Positions 15,762 to 24,800 are shown, numbered from the stretch's first letter. The stretch is DNA of 64,000 nt from Gloeobacter morelensis MG652769 (GCF_021018745.1 NZ_CP063845.1:744001-808000), one strand, 5' to 3'. The notes: generated from the letters alone by a model not told the origin. Numbers and translations: made by a program.

Positions 15762-16907
15762 TCAGCCCAGCTTGCGCTTGCGAACCTGCCACGCCAGTAA
15801 GCCGAACGCGCTAAACATCGGAACCATAAACCCAGGCAGTGGCTCTGGTATTTCTTGGAAGAGGATGTCATCCGGGATACCTAAGCCACCGCTGCCTGTG
15901 GGTACAAATATTCCTTCAAACGCGCCAGTAGAACCGTTAAATTCAAAAATGCTATCTGTGTCAGTACTGGCCACATACAAGTTGCCATCAGGACCAAAAT
16001 CCAGACCAGTGGCACCACTCAGTCCATTCCCAGAAGCAAAAGTTCCAAGAAAAACACCGGTTACGCCATCATATTGATCTACTCGGCTGGACTGAAAATC
16101 ACCTGTGGTAATGAATAAATTTCCGTTTGGCCCAAAGACGAAATCAGCTGGGCTATCTAGGTTTGAAGTAAAGACGCCGAGGTAATTACCTAGGCTATCG
16201 AACCTTTGTATGGCTAAAGCTGCTTGGTCTATGACAAACAGATCTCCATTAAAAAATGTAATTTCACTTGGCCTCATTCCAGACAAAAAAGCAAAGTCTC
16301 TAATAAAAGAGCCGTTTAATGCACTAAACTCAAGAATCTTGCTGCTACTGGCATCTGCAACAAACAAGTTTCCAGTGCCAGAACCAAAGGAAATGCCACT
16401 TGGACTTGTTAAACCTCCACTGCCAAAAGGAATGAATTCCCTAAGAAAGTTGCCAGTGACGAGTTCGTATTCAAACACACCAGCGCCACCATTCTGGGTG
16501 ATAAATAGATTATTCGATGGGCCTCCAAAAGTCATTGAAGAGGGAAAAAAGAAGGAGTTGCCTTCGACGTAAGCCTCTATAAATGCACCTGTAGCACCGT
16601 TAAAACGGAGAACATCGTTTCCGCCAGCTCCAGACAGAACAAAAAAGTCTTCAATTGCAGTAGCGGAGCTAAAAAGTTTACTTTGGTCCCATTGTTGAAG
16701 GTTGGAACTAACTTCATCCAGTTCGATGTACCTAGCATAGTCTTCTTGATTTTTTAGAAGGCTAAGTTTCAAACTGGAAGCCATAAGCTCCGTATCGGTT
16801 TTCTCTAAATCAGCTAGGTCAAATCCAAAGGCAGAGGGGGAGAAAGGTGCGAACAATGACACAAAGCAACCAAGTAATGTGCCAAGCTTCGTACTTGCAA
16901 TTTTCAT
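15762..16907 (-). CDS. secreted beta-propeller protein with C-terminal sorting-type tail
   Basis: 381-aa exported protein. After a signal peptide (LGTLLGCFVSLFAPF) and a helical region, residues about 90-345 are repeats of the NHL/Vgb type with periodic blades such as GNLFVADASSSKILEF, GNLFITTGDFQSSRVDQY and GNLYVASTDTDSIFEF, giving about six blades. The C-terminus reads IPEPLPG, a hydrophobic stretch, then VRKRK, the arrangement of PEP-CTERM sorting signals. ATG at 16907 has AGGAAGGA just upstream and was preferred to 16928. Base composition is clearly more AT-rich than the surroundings. It is the last gene of a minor-pilin cluster; a cell-surface adhesin role is inferred. Confidence 0.75.
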   Translation of the reverse strand: MKIASTKLGTLLGCFVSLFAPFSPSAFGFDLADLEKTDTELMASSLKLSLLKNQEDYARYIELDEVSSNLQQWDQSKLFSSATAIEDFFVLSGAGGNDVLRFNGATGAFIEAYVEGNSFFFPSSMTFGGPSNNLFITQNGGAGVFEYELVTGNFLREFIPFGSGGLTSPSGISFGSGTGNLFVADASSSKILEFSALNGSFIRDFAFLSGMRPSEITFFNGDLFVIDQAALAIQRFDSLGNYLGVFTSNLDSPADFVFGPNGNLFITTGDFQSSRVDQYDGVTGVFLGTFASGNGLSGATGLDFGPDGNLYVASTDTDSIFEFNGSTGAFEGIFVPTGSGGLGIPDDILFQEIPEPLPGFMVPMFSAFGLLAWQVRKRKLG

Positions 16908-16977
16908 TTTGTCCTTCCTCAGTGGCATGCTCAGATAATCTCATATGTAATGTACAGCATTTGAGCAAAAAATGGAA

Positions 16978-17592
16978 TCATAATTCTACGAAACCAGCAT
17001 CTATAGAGTGCCATTCTCCGTTAAGCTGAAACCAAAACCGTATGGACCTATTACCAAGGCTTATCAGTTGAGCTTCAGAAACCCCATTCCAAGTAAAACG
17101 TTCAATCTGAATCCTTGGTTCATTTCCACCTAGACATTCCACTAGTGCTCCCTCGCCACGATATTGATGCGAAAAGGAAAGCTCTTTTAGTTCACGGTTG
17201 AATTCTATTCTTGTAATTCTGTCTTGTAAGCAGATTCCACTTTTGTTCATCAACGAAAATACGTGTGGAAACAGCTGATATGCGGCGGCCTTGTCGATAA
17301 TCCAAAGCCATCTAGCTGAATTGGTTGATTCAAAATTGAAACTGCCATTTATAGGGCCATTATTTTCAAAAGTTGCTGGATTATATTTCTTGAAATGCAT
17401 TCCATCAAGAGCTGGCGAAAGAGTCATTTTGATGTGATTTAACGATTCAGTTGAATACCTAGCCTCAGCAGTGCTGATGGATTCACCGACAAACATTAAA
17501 TAAAGGCTTAAACAGGTTGCTGAAGTCAATCCAAGCAACGGTATGCTGACAATGATCTCAGTAAAGCCTACTCCCCGTGTATTGCGCTTCAT
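16978..17592 (-). CDS. type IV pilin-like (pseudopilin) protein
   Basis: 204-aa protein with a prepilin peptidase site at the N-terminus: short basic leader MKRNTRGVG, then FTEIIVSIPLLGLTSATCLSL, where the Phe after Gly and the Glu at +5 of the mature hydrophobic helix are the class III signal hallmark. The soluble part (about 170 residues) is beta-rich and unfamiliar. It starts 2 bases after the stop of the preceding gene, so the group is one operon. Codon use is AT-rich compared with the window. Minor pilin or type II secretion pseudopilin are both possible. Confidence 0.72.
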   Translation of the reverse strand: MKRNTRGVGFTEIIVSIPLLGLTSATCLSLYLMFVGESISTAEARYSTESLNHIKMTLSPALDGMHFKKYNPATFENNGPINGSFNFESTNSARWLWIIDKAAAYQLFPHVFSLMNKSGICLQDRITRIEFNRELKELSFSHQYRGEGALVECLGGNEPRIQIERFTWNGVSEAQLISLGNRSIRFWFQLNGEWHSIDAGFVEL

Positions 17593-17594
17593 GA

Positions 17595-18014
17595 TTAAAC
17601 TCTAGTCCTTAATGTAGTTACTGTCCTGCTCCGAGTTGCAATTCTAGTAAATGGGTCATAAGCTCCAGTCACCACAGCATTATTGTTGGTGGATTGGTTT
17701 CCTGACGTCTGCTCTTGGGGGCGTGCTGTTGTCCAATAGCGAATGATTGAGTATTCGTCTCTAACCTCAGGCTTGCTGAGAACAAACACACTAAGCCCTG
17801 ATGGTGAAAACTCCTGTTGCAATTGCTCACCTCCGATATTGTCTGCTGCTGCAACCATAGCTGTTCGTAAGGCACTTTTAAGTACAGATTTCTCAATGAT
17901 CTGATCCGCAAAAGCTCTGGCATCGTTGTAATGATTTTGACTATTGATACTGGTGGCAGTCATCATCGGAATGACCAGTATCAGCAACAACAGGCAGATA
18001 ATTACGGAGGGCAT
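17595..18014 (-). CDS. single-pass exported protein in minor-pilin operon
   Basis: 139-aa protein with one N-terminal hydrophobic segment (VIICLLLLILVIPMMTA) and a polar extracytoplasmic part. It lacks the Gly-Phe-x-x-x-Glu prepilin site of its neighbours. The start codon ATG at 18014 overlaps the end of the upstream pilin-like gene by 13 bases and has GGAG in front. Position between two pilin-like genes suggests a PilX/GspK-like partner, but I cannot assign a family. AT-rich composition. Confidence 0.6.
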   Translation of the reverse strand: MPSVIICLLLLILVIPMMTATSINSQNHYNDARAFADQIIEKSVLKSALRTAMVAAADNIGGEQLQQEFSPSGLSVFVLSKPEVRDEYSIIRYWTTARPQEQTSGNQSTNNNAVVTGAYDPFTRIATRSRTVTTLRTRV

Positions 18015-18565
18015 TGGCGCGAATCTCCAATGATGTACATCAGATGTGAACCGCTCTCTTTAGGGCCTGTTAATAGATAGCTGAAAAGTACTGGCGAGTC
18101 GCTGAGTTTGCGGTCGTAGGGTTCGTTCATCAGGATGCCGCCCGTCTGGCCGCTGCCTTCGTAAATGGATAGCGCGGGTGTCTCGACAGCAGCCTGCGCA
18201 AATAGCGCCTGAATTTCTTCAGGTGAGCGATTGTTCACAGCCACTAGGCCAGCGGGCTTCACGCACCCTTGAAATTCAACGCTGACAAACTCTTTGGTGC
18301 TCTCAGGCGTGAGCGGATAGCTCCCGGCGAGGCTGGTGGCCTGGAAGGCCGGATTGTCCCAGTTGTTGGCTGTTTGCTCGCTGGCTAGCTGGTCGAAATA
18401 GTCGATAAACTCGGCAAAACGCATGACGGTCTGTCCTTTCAGTACGCTTTCGCGCGTGGCCACCGTGACTGCCGTTAACCCGCCGATGCCCGCCAGGATT
18501 GCCGTCGCCACCAGGATGCCGATCAAAGATTCTCCGCGCGTTGTGCGTACAGGTAGTGTGCCCAC
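18002..18565 (-). CDS. PilV-like minor pilin
   Basis: 187-aa protein with prepilin leader VRTTRG and mature helix ESLIGILVATAILAGIGGLTAV, the form seen in PilV/PilI-type minor pilins (Glu directly after Gly). The soluble domain has two cysteines (FQGCVKP and the C-terminal RQCPP) that could pair. Unlike the next two genes its GC content is near the window average. The GTG start at 18565 is weakly supported. It is first in the four-gene minus-strand cluster that ends with the beta-propeller gene. Confidence 0.7.
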   Translation of the reverse strand: MGTLPVRTTRGESLIGILVATAILAGIGGLTAVTVATRESVLKGQTVMRFAEFIDYFDQLASEQTANNWDNPAFQATSLAGSYPLTPESTKEFVSVEFQGCVKPAGLVAVNNRSPEEIQALFAQAAVETPALSIYEGSGQTGGILMNEPYDRKLSDSPVLFSYLLTGPKESGSHLMYIIGDSRQCPP

Positions 18566-18815
18566 TGTGCCCAGGAGCCGGGAACAACCCGATTAAATTC
18601 CATTCTTGGGAAATTTGCAAGCGGCAGTGCCAGGTTTCGGGTCTCAGGGAAAACTATTGCCCATCTGTCCCGTGTACCCTTTGTTTACACCGCCTAACTC
18701 TCCGAGATATTCGCAGCCCAGCGGCGAGCAAGCCTTCGTGGCGCAGTCGACACGCATCGTGCAGGCTCTACGAAGAATAAACCCAGCCCACCCGCCAATT
18801 CTCGTGCTTCTCCGT

Positions 18816-18962
18816 GCCGCTAAGTCCGGGGGTGTCGGGGGCTGGCAGCCCCCGACGCGGGGAGGTTGGAGAGCGCGAGAGGGGAACCCGAAGGGGGTTC
18901 CGCCTCTCGCTCACCCGCTGTCGTGCCAAGCCAACTGCCAGGTCTCAGGCCCCAGGATGAAG
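18816..18962 (-). repeat. right copy of the ~145 bp inverted repeat
   Basis: Reverse-complement partner of 15444-15585, with 79 identical bases at 18848-18926. It contains the same internal hairpin. The 479-base gap 18566-19044 in which it lies holds no convincing gene; the remaining sequence shows nothing recognisable. Confidence 0.92.
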
Positions 18963-19044
18963 GCAAACGTCCATAAAGTTGCAGGTGGCCTACAGTGTAC
19001 GCGGAACCTCAACCGCTTTAAGCTGAGAAAAACCCGACCGACCC

Positions 19045-19887
19045 ATGCCTTATCTAGAAATCGACGGCACCAGGCACTTTTACACCCTGAGCGGCCAACC
19101 CAAGCCGGAGCGGGTGCCGCTGGTGCTGGTGCACGGCTGGTGCGGTTCGTCGCGCTACTGGGAACCTGTCGCTGAGACCTGGGCAGAGAGGACCGTGTGT
19201 CTGCGCTACGATCTGCGCGGGTTCGGGCAATCTCCCTTGACCCCCGAGTCGAGCCAGGATTTTTCACTGGAAGCTTATAGCCGCGAACTGCTGGCCCTCA
19301 TCGACCGGCTCGGGTTCGAGCGCATCGACCTCAACGCCCACTCGATGGGAGCCTCGATCGGCCTGGCCTTTGCCAATTTGTTCCCTGAGCGCGTGCGCAA
19401 GCTGGTGCTCACCTGCACCGGCGTCTTTCAGTACGAAGCTCTGCTGTTCGAGACGTTTTATCTGGCAAGCAACGTGGTGATCGCCGTGCGGCCTGCCTGG
19501 ATGGTGAATTTTGCCGTCGCCCGCAAAGCCTTTCAGCGGCGGTTCGTCTACAAGTTGCTCGAAGATCGCTGGGCACGGCTGTTTATCGAAGACTACGTCG
19601 TCGCTCACCAGGCAGCCGCACGGGGGACGCTCTACAGTTCGATTGGCAAACACGCCACCTATGAAATGCCCGACGCTTTTCGCAAACTCGCGGCGCCGAC
19701 TTTGCTGATTAGCGGTGAGTACGACCAGATTATTCCCGCAGCAGGAGCAAGGCGGGCAGTAGAAATCAATCCCGATCTGACGCTGAAAATCATTCCCCAG
19801 ACGGGACATTTTCCGATGCTCGAAGCGCCCAGTGCCTACCTGGAGTCGATGAACAGCTTCCTGGAATCCCCCGGATCCGGGGCTTAA
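19045..19887 (+). CDS. alpha/beta hydrolase
   Basis: 280-aa hydrolase with strand-turn LVLVHGWCGSSRYW (oxyanion HG), YDLRGFGQS, the nucleophile elbow NAHSMGASIG, the acid in ISGEYDQIIP and catalytic His in PQTGHFPMLEAP. The canonical triad is complete. Spacing fits small-molecule esterases, epoxide hydrolases or haloperoxidase-like enzymes; the substrate cannot be assigned. It begins shortly after the right repeat copy and runs towards the Rrf2 gene with a 59-base gap. Confidence 0.83.
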   Translation: MPYLEIDGTRHFYTLSGQPKPERVPLVLVHGWCGSSRYWEPVAETWAERTVCLRYDLRGFGQSPLTPESSQDFSLEAYSRELLALIDRLGFERIDLNAHSMGASIGLAFANLFPERVRKLVLTCTGVFQYEALLFETFYLASNVVIAVRPAWMVNFAVARKAFQRRFVYKLLEDRWARLFIEDYVVAHQAAARGTLYSSIGKHATYEMPDAFRKLAAPTLLISGEYDQIIPAAGARRAVEINPDLTLKIIPQTGHFPMLEAPSAYLESMNSFLESPGSGA

Positions 19888-19946
19888 TCCCCACTAACTT
19901 GGTGGAGATTTAGTATCATAGGAGAGTCGTCGCGCGAGGTGCGGCC

Positions 19947-20369
19947 GTGGAACTTTCCGCCAAAAGTGAATACGCTCTGCTTGCCATGCTGCAGCTGGCC
20001 CTCGGCCACGGCAAGGGCGAACCGATGCAGATTAAAGAAATTGCCCAGTGCCAGTCGATACCCGACCGCTATCTGGAGCAGTTGCTGGCAGACCTGCGCC
20101 GCCATGGGCTGGTCAAATCCCAACGCGGAGCGCGGGGGGGGTATCTGCTCGCGCGCGAACCGTTTGCCATCCACCTGCTGGAAATTGTCCAGTGCATCGA
20201 AGGGCAGGACGAAAACGAGACGGCCCCCAGTACCCTCGAAGCGAGCATCGTCCGCGAGGCGTGGGACGAATCGCGCCGGGCGGCCGAGCAAGTGCTCAAA
20301 GGCCATACGCTCCAAAAGCTCTGCGAACTGCACGACCGCCGCCAGAGCACCGTCATGTACTATATCTAA
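19947..20369 (+). CDS. Rrf2-family transcriptional regulator without Fe-S cysteines
   Basis: 140-aa winged-helix regulator: ELSAKSEYALLAMLQLALG, MQIKEIAQCQSIPDRYLEQLLADLR, VKSQRGARGGYLLAR. The three cysteines that bind an Fe-S cluster in IscR/NsrR, normally around residues 92-106, are not present; only Cys in AQCQ, VQCIEG and LCELH occur. In this respect it resembles CymR, the cysteine-metabolism regulator that binds CysK. It lies 15 bases before cysK on the same strand, so control of cysteine synthesis is a reasonable inference. Start is GTG at 19947 with GAGGTG upstream. Confidence 0.85.
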   Translation: MELSAKSEYALLAMLQLALGHGKGEPMQIKEIAQCQSIPDRYLEQLLADLRRHGLVKSQRGARGGYLLAREPFAIHLLEIVQCIEGQDENETAPSTLEASIVREAWDESRRAAEQVLKGHTLQKLCELHDRRQSTVMYYI

Positions 20370-20384
20370 GCGAACCTGCCACCC

Positions 20385-21347
20385 ATGCATATCGCTCACG
20401 ACATCACCGAACTGATCGGCCGCACTCCGCTGGTGCAGCTCAACCGTATTCCGACCGCCGAGGGTGCCCTTGCCCGCATCGTGGTCAAACTCGAAAGTTT
20501 CAACCCGGCCGCCTCCGTCAAAGACCGCATCGGCGTCTCGATGATCAACGAAGCTGAAAAGTCGGGCTTTATCCTGCCTGGCAAAACGACCCTGGTCGAA
20601 CCCACCTCCGGCAACACCGGCATCGCCCTGGCCATGGTGGCGGCGGCGCGCGGCTATCGGCTCATCCTCACGATGCCCGAGACGATGAGCAGCGAGCGGC
20701 GGGCGCTCCTGCGGGCCTACGGCGCCCAACTCGAATTGACCCCCGGTTCAGAAGGGATGCGCGGGGCCATCCGCCGCGCCGAGGAGATTACCCGCGAAGT
20801 GCCCGACGCGTTTATACTTCAGCAGTTTCGCAACCCCGCCAATCCCAAGATCCACCGCGAGACGACCGCCGAAGAACTCTGGCGCGACACCGACGGGCAG
20901 ATGGATATTTTTGTCTCCGGGGTGGGTACCGGCGGCACTGTGACCGGGGTGGGCGAAGTCTGGAAGGTGCGCAAGCCCGGCGTGCGGATCGTGGCAGTCG
21001 AACCGGCGGCCAGCCCGGTGCTCTCCGGCGGCAAACCCGGATCGCACCTGATCCAGGGCATCGGTGCGGGCTTTGTGCCCGATGTTTTGCGCCGCGATGT
21101 GATCGACGAAGTGATCACCGTGCCTGATGAAAAAGCGATTGAGTACAGCCGCAGGCTTGCCAGAGAAGAAGGGCTTCTCTCAGGTATCTCCACCGGGGCC
21201 GCTCTGTGGGCGGCCCTGCAACTGGCCAAGCGGCCCGAGAATACGGGCAAGCTGATCGTATTTATCCAACCCAGCTTCGGCGAGCGCTACTTGAGTACGG
21301 CCCTTTTCCAGAACGAAGGGCAGCCGCCCACCGCGGTGGCCCGCTGA
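20385..21347 (+). CDS. cysK: cysteine synthase A (O-acetylserine sulfhydrylase)
   Basis: 320-aa PLP enzyme that makes cysteine from O-acetylserine and sulfide. The PLP lysine is in [11 protein letters not shown], the substrate loop is PTSGNTGIA, the phosphate loop is [12 protein letters not shown], and [12 protein letters not shown] closes the active site. Length is standard. It follows the Rrf2 regulator closely and is probably in the same transcript. The C-terminus is about the length of CysK rather than the longer CBS or CysM types. Confidence 0.93.
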   Translation: MHIAHDITELIGRTPLVQLNRIPTAEGALARIVVKLESFNPAASVKDRIGVSMINEAEKSGFILPGKTTLVEPTSGNTGIALAMVAAARGYRLILTMPETMSSERRALLRAYGAQLELTPGSEGMRGAIRRAEEITREVPDAFILQQFRNPANPKIHRETTAEELWRDTDGQMDIFVSGVGTGGTVTGVGEVWKVRKPGVRIVAVEPAASPVLSGGKPGSHLIQGIGAGFVPDVLRRDVIDEVITVPDEKAIEYSRRLAREEGLLSGISTGAALWAALQLAKRPENTGKLIVFIQPSFGERYLSTALFQNEGQPPTAVAR

Positions 21348-21625
21348 GGGCGGACCATATTCGAACTGCGCAGAGCACAGCTGCTTGCCAGTAGTCGCGT
21401 CACACCTGCGATGTTCAAGCACTCTTGTGAACACCGGGTACATCAGAACGGGCGCAGCGCGTGAACCTTTGACCGTGTATCCCGGTGCTTGTGTTGCAAA
21501 TACGGTAGCCAATCCCTACTGAGAGGAATGGGGTGTTTGTTGGCGCAAGGCCCCCTGTCTGCTCCCGCAAGCTTCCCGTCGGCTGCGCTTTGTGCCCCTT
21601 GAAGAGGTTTTGCCAGGAGGAAACG

Positions 21626-22204
21626 ATGCCCAACAATAATAATGACAAAGATAACGGCAACGGCAACGGCAACGACGATACCACCGGGAATCTGTCCCAT
21701 GAGGAAAACGGCCACGAGCCGGATCCCAAACCCGCCGGGGGGACACCGACGGACGACGAGTTGGGAGGCGAGACCGAGAATCCCCAAAATTTCAGCGAAG
21801 AGCCCTTGCCCGACCAGGGCGCGTGGGGCTTCGAGATGCCGGATTGGCTAGATCCGAGCGACGGCGATATTTTTGGGATGGACAACAGCGCCGCTGCGCT
21901 GGTTGGCGGTACTTTGGCCGCCGGGGCGCTGGCCCTATCCGGCGCCGGTGCTCTGGCGGCTGGCGGTGCCCTGGCCACCGGTGTGGTGATGGGTCTGGGG
22001 GACGAAATGCTGTTTGACCAGCAAGGCGAGTCCGTCGAGGCTTCGACCGACGGCGTCGAGGCAATAGCAACCGAGGTCGGCATTGGCGAAGACCCCGAGG
22101 GCACCTTTGTACCCGAGGACGGTCTCCAGGAGGATCTCGACTTCTACGCCGAAGGCCCTCAATTCTACGCTGAGGAGGATGCGCAGTACGGCGAGAACGC
22201 CTGA
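21626..22204 (+). CDS. acidic protein with central Gly/Ala-rich hydrophobic segment, unknown function
   Basis: 192-aa protein that I do not recognise. The first 90 residues are Asn/Asp/Gly/Pro-rich and unstructured in look. A 37-residue hydrophobic Gly-Ala stretch follows (ALVGGTLAAGALALSGAGAL and onwards to GVVMGLG), then a strongly acidic tail with repeated FYAE/QFYAEED. AGGAGG at 21615-21620, 5 bases before the ATG, makes translation likely. The middle could span a membrane as a helical hairpin with glycine-zipper packing. The upstream 278-base gap contains an imperfect hairpin (CACCGGG near 21432 with CCCGGTG near 21481). It stands alone, ending 29 bases before the convergent protease gene. 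Confidence 0.6.
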   Translation: MPNNNNDKDNGNGNGNDDTTGNLSHEENGHEPDPKPAGGTPTDDELGGETENPQNFSEEPLPDQGAWGFEMPDWLDPSDGDIFGMDNSAAALVGGTLAAGALALSGAGALAAGGALATGVVMGLGDEMLFDQQGESVEASTDGVEAIATEVGIGEDPEGTFVPEDGLQEDLDFYAEGPQFYAEEDAQYGENA

Positions 22205-22233
22205 GGCCTGCTGCCGCCCGTCGCCACCGCCCG

Positions 22234-24642
22234 CTAGCTGCGGGTAATATCTGCCGGAGCGGCATAGATTTTTTTGAGCGTCTCGATATCGCGCGGCGAT
22301 GGTTCGCTCAGCCCGCTCACCCTGGCAAACATGATGTCATCGATGTTGTCGCTGTGCCCCCACAGCCCGATGGCGTGCCCAAATTCGTGTACCGCCACCA
22401 TCTCCAGCCATTTGAGGCGCTCCTGCGGCTGGAACATGTTTGCTGGGCGCAAATTCAACTCGATCGTCGGGGCCGGCAAGCGATTTTCAAAGGCGCGGGG
22501 ATTGAAGTTGAACGGTCGACGATCGGCAAAGCCCGCAATATCGCCTTTGTTACTGGCGGTGAAGACGACGACGATGTCCGCATCGGTGGGCCGCTCGACT
22601 TTCTCAAATTGAACAAGGCCATCGCTGGCAGTTTGCCATTTAAGCGCCGCGTTCCAGGTCAGTTCGGCAAAAGCCGGGTCCGGAGCCGCTCCAAGGTAGA
22701 CCTTGATGGGCATCCGTGACATACGGACCACCACGGCTTTGCGGGTGCGATTGGTACTGCTGCCAATTGAAATCCACGCATCGTAATCATACCGGCACGC
22801 TTCAAAATAGTCCCCGGCGGCAGGCTTGCCCGGTTCTTTGGCCACCAGAACGGTAGCCCCGGCGGGGTAATCGAGCAAGTTGAGGCCGTACAGTTCGGCG
22901 CGCTGACGCAGGTACGCTATCTGTTCACTACTCAATGCGCCGCCACTGTCGGCGATGAGCGCCGCGTATGCGCTTCCCAACAGCGCCACGCCGCTGGACA
23001 CCGATGTGCGCAGGCGCAGGGCCGGCTCCAGATAGCGGATGGCGGCGGGAGCGTCGTCGAGAAGCAGCATTTGCCTCGCCTGCTGTTCATAGACCCAACC
23101 GAGCACTTCGCGTCCTTCGCGCGAGGGAAATAAAGACAGCGACAGCAGCAGCCCTGCACCGGCCTCCTCCCAGCGTTGGGCGGTGGCGGCGGACACAGCC
23201 TGGTTGTAAGCTGCCAGGGCGCGTTTCTCGTCGCGGGCCGTCGCAAGGGGCACCGGCGGCAGGGCCGTTTCGAGGGGCAGGGGCGTCGCTTTTGCTGCAG
23301 GTTTCGACAGCGCCACAGGCTTCGACAGTCGCACCCCGACCACCTGATCTTGAAAGAGCGTCGAAGCAAACGCGCTGACAAAACCAGAGGAGCGCTCGAT
23401 GAGCAATTCGCGGGTGGGCAGCACGTCCGATTCGCCTTCAGTCGCCGTTTCGGCAATCGATTCGAGCACCAGCCGATGACCAAAGGGCGGGGCTGTGACC
23501 AGTTTGCCGCGCACGGCCGCACCGGCGCGGATCAAGGTCAGGCCGTTACCGTCGAGGATGTCGTAGAGGATGGCACCGCTCACCGGACGGGTCGTGCCCT
23601 GCTGGACTCCGACGTCTTCTTTTTGATCGAGCCGCACGGCCAGATAGGTGCCCGCGGGCACCCGCACGGGGGTATCGCGCCAGGCGGGCTGAGCCACTTC
23701 GACCGCGAGTTGCTCACCGCCTGCAACCGCCCGCCAGGAGCGCTCCGGGTCGGGGGCTTCAACCTGAACACTGGCGCTGCGCACCCCAGCGGTCGCCATT
23801 TGGCGCAAAAAGGCGGCGGTTCGCTCCCGCAGCAAGGCCTGCTCCGCTAACGGACCGACGGCTAGGGACAGCCCATCGGTCGCAGGTTTTACCGACAATA
23901 CATTACCCCAACCGAAGTACCGCTCCGCCAGAGCGGAGGGAGCCACCTCCAGCGGCTGAAGTCTGGCAACCCTGGGGGGCGGCTCGCCAAGTTCGGTCGC
24001 GGGCATAGCAGCCAGGTTCCCCGACAACGGTAACGGTACCTCCAATTCCTCACCCTCGCGCCGAATCTTGAGCTTGACGACATCGCCGCCCTGGCGATTG
24101 GCCAGCAGGGGAACGATATCGCGCAGGCGGGCGACAGCCTTGCCGTCGATGGCCACAAGCAGGTCGCCGTGCCGCAAAGCGGCATTGCGCGCCTGCTCGG
24201 TGCTGGCGCCCATCAAGACGACGCGCTGCGGACGGTCGCCCGAGGCAGGCAATTCGCGCATAGTCAAGCCCAGAAATGCCCGGCGCAACTCAGCGCTCGA
24301 TCGCACCACCCGGCCGCCCTGCAGGTGCAGGCGCACCTCGACGGCAGGGGCAGCCGCCTCAACGGGCAGCGCCGGGAAGGGCGCCACTTTACTCAGGCTC
24401 TCGTAGAGACGCCCGGTCAATCCGGGTTGCGATGGGTCCGGCTCTTCGACGCTGATCCCGCCCAACCAACCGGCACGACTGACCCGCACCCGCACCACCA
24501 GATTCTGCTGAGCACCGGGGCTCCATTTGTCTTTCAGCTGGGACTCAAACTTGGCAAGCCACCCGTCCAGGTTCGACTCGGCTAGAACCGGCGCACAGCA
24601 GCTCAACCCACCCACCAGTACAAGCAATAAAAGACGATACAT
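22234..24642 (-). CDS. exported TonB_C-like / PDZ / matrixin-type metalloprotease
   Basis: 802-aa exported protein with an unusual domain set. Signal peptide MYRLLLLVLVGGLSCCAPVLA may be a lipoprotein signal. Residues about 25-110 resemble a TonB C-terminal domain (KWSPGAQQNLVVRVRV). Residues about 145-205 are a PDZ domain (GASTEQARNAALRHGDLLVAIDGKAVARL). After a long beta region and TPR-like helices, the C-terminus has HEFGHAIGLWGHSDNIDDIM, the HExxHxxGxxGH zinc site plus Met-turn of M10 matrixins. An ATG at 24663 is an alternative start. Function is likely proteolysis in the periplasm or outside the cell; the target is unknown. Confidence 0.8.
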   Translation of the reverse strand: MYRLLLLVLVGGLSCCAPVLAESNLDGWLAKFESQLKDKWSPGAQQNLVVRVRVSRAGWLGGISVEEPDPSQPGLTGRLYESLSKVAPFPALPVEAAAPAVEVRLHLQGGRVVRSSAELRRAFLGLTMRELPASGDRPQRVVLMGASTEQARNAALRHGDLLVAIDGKAVARLRDIVPLLANRQGGDVVKLKIRREGEELEVPLPLSGNLAAMPATELGEPPPRVARLQPLEVAPSALAERYFGWGNVLSVKPATDGLSLAVGPLAEQALLRERTAAFLRQMATAGVRSASVQVEAPDPERSWRAVAGGEQLAVEVAQPAWRDTPVRVPAGTYLAVRLDQKEDVGVQQGTTRPVSGAILYDILDGNGLTLIRAGAAVRGKLVTAPPFGHRLVLESIAETATEGESDVLPTRELLIERSSGFVSAFASTLFQDQVVGVRLSKPVALSKPAAKATPLPLETALPPVPLATARDEKRALAAYNQAVSAATAQRWEEAGAGLLLSLSLFPSREGREVLGWVYEQQARQMLLLDDAPAAIRYLEPALRLRTSVSSGVALLGSAYAALIADSGGALSSEQIAYLRQRAELYGLNLLDYPAGATVLVAKEPGKPAAGDYFEACRYDYDAWISIGSSTNRTRKAVVVRMSRMPIKVYLGAAPDPAFAELTWNAALKWQTASDGLVQFEKVERPTDADIVVVFTASNKGDIAGFADRRPFNFNPRAFENRLPAPTIELNLRPANMFQPQERLKWLEMVAVHEFGHAIGLWGHSDNIDDIMFARVSGLSEPSPRDIETLKKIYAAPADITRS

Positions 24643-24722
24643 CGTGATTGCATAACCTTTCATTTATTACTATGGAGCAGTGCCGCCGGTTTATGCACGT
24701 CAAGATTCGTCGGTCGTTCAGG

Positions 24723-24751
24723 TTGCCGCCGCCGCCAAGGCGCTGTTATAT
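24723..24751 (+). promoter_or_regulatory. candidate promoter of small transcription unit
   Basis: TTGCCG at 24723-24728, a 17-base spacer, and TTATAT at 24746-24751. It points to the 24-codon ORF at 24801 and diverges from the protease gene. Predicted start near 24758. Confidence 0.5.
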
Positions 24752-24800
24752 TGATGGCGAACATTCACATTCACCAAATAGGGAAAGGGAGGTGGTGCCG

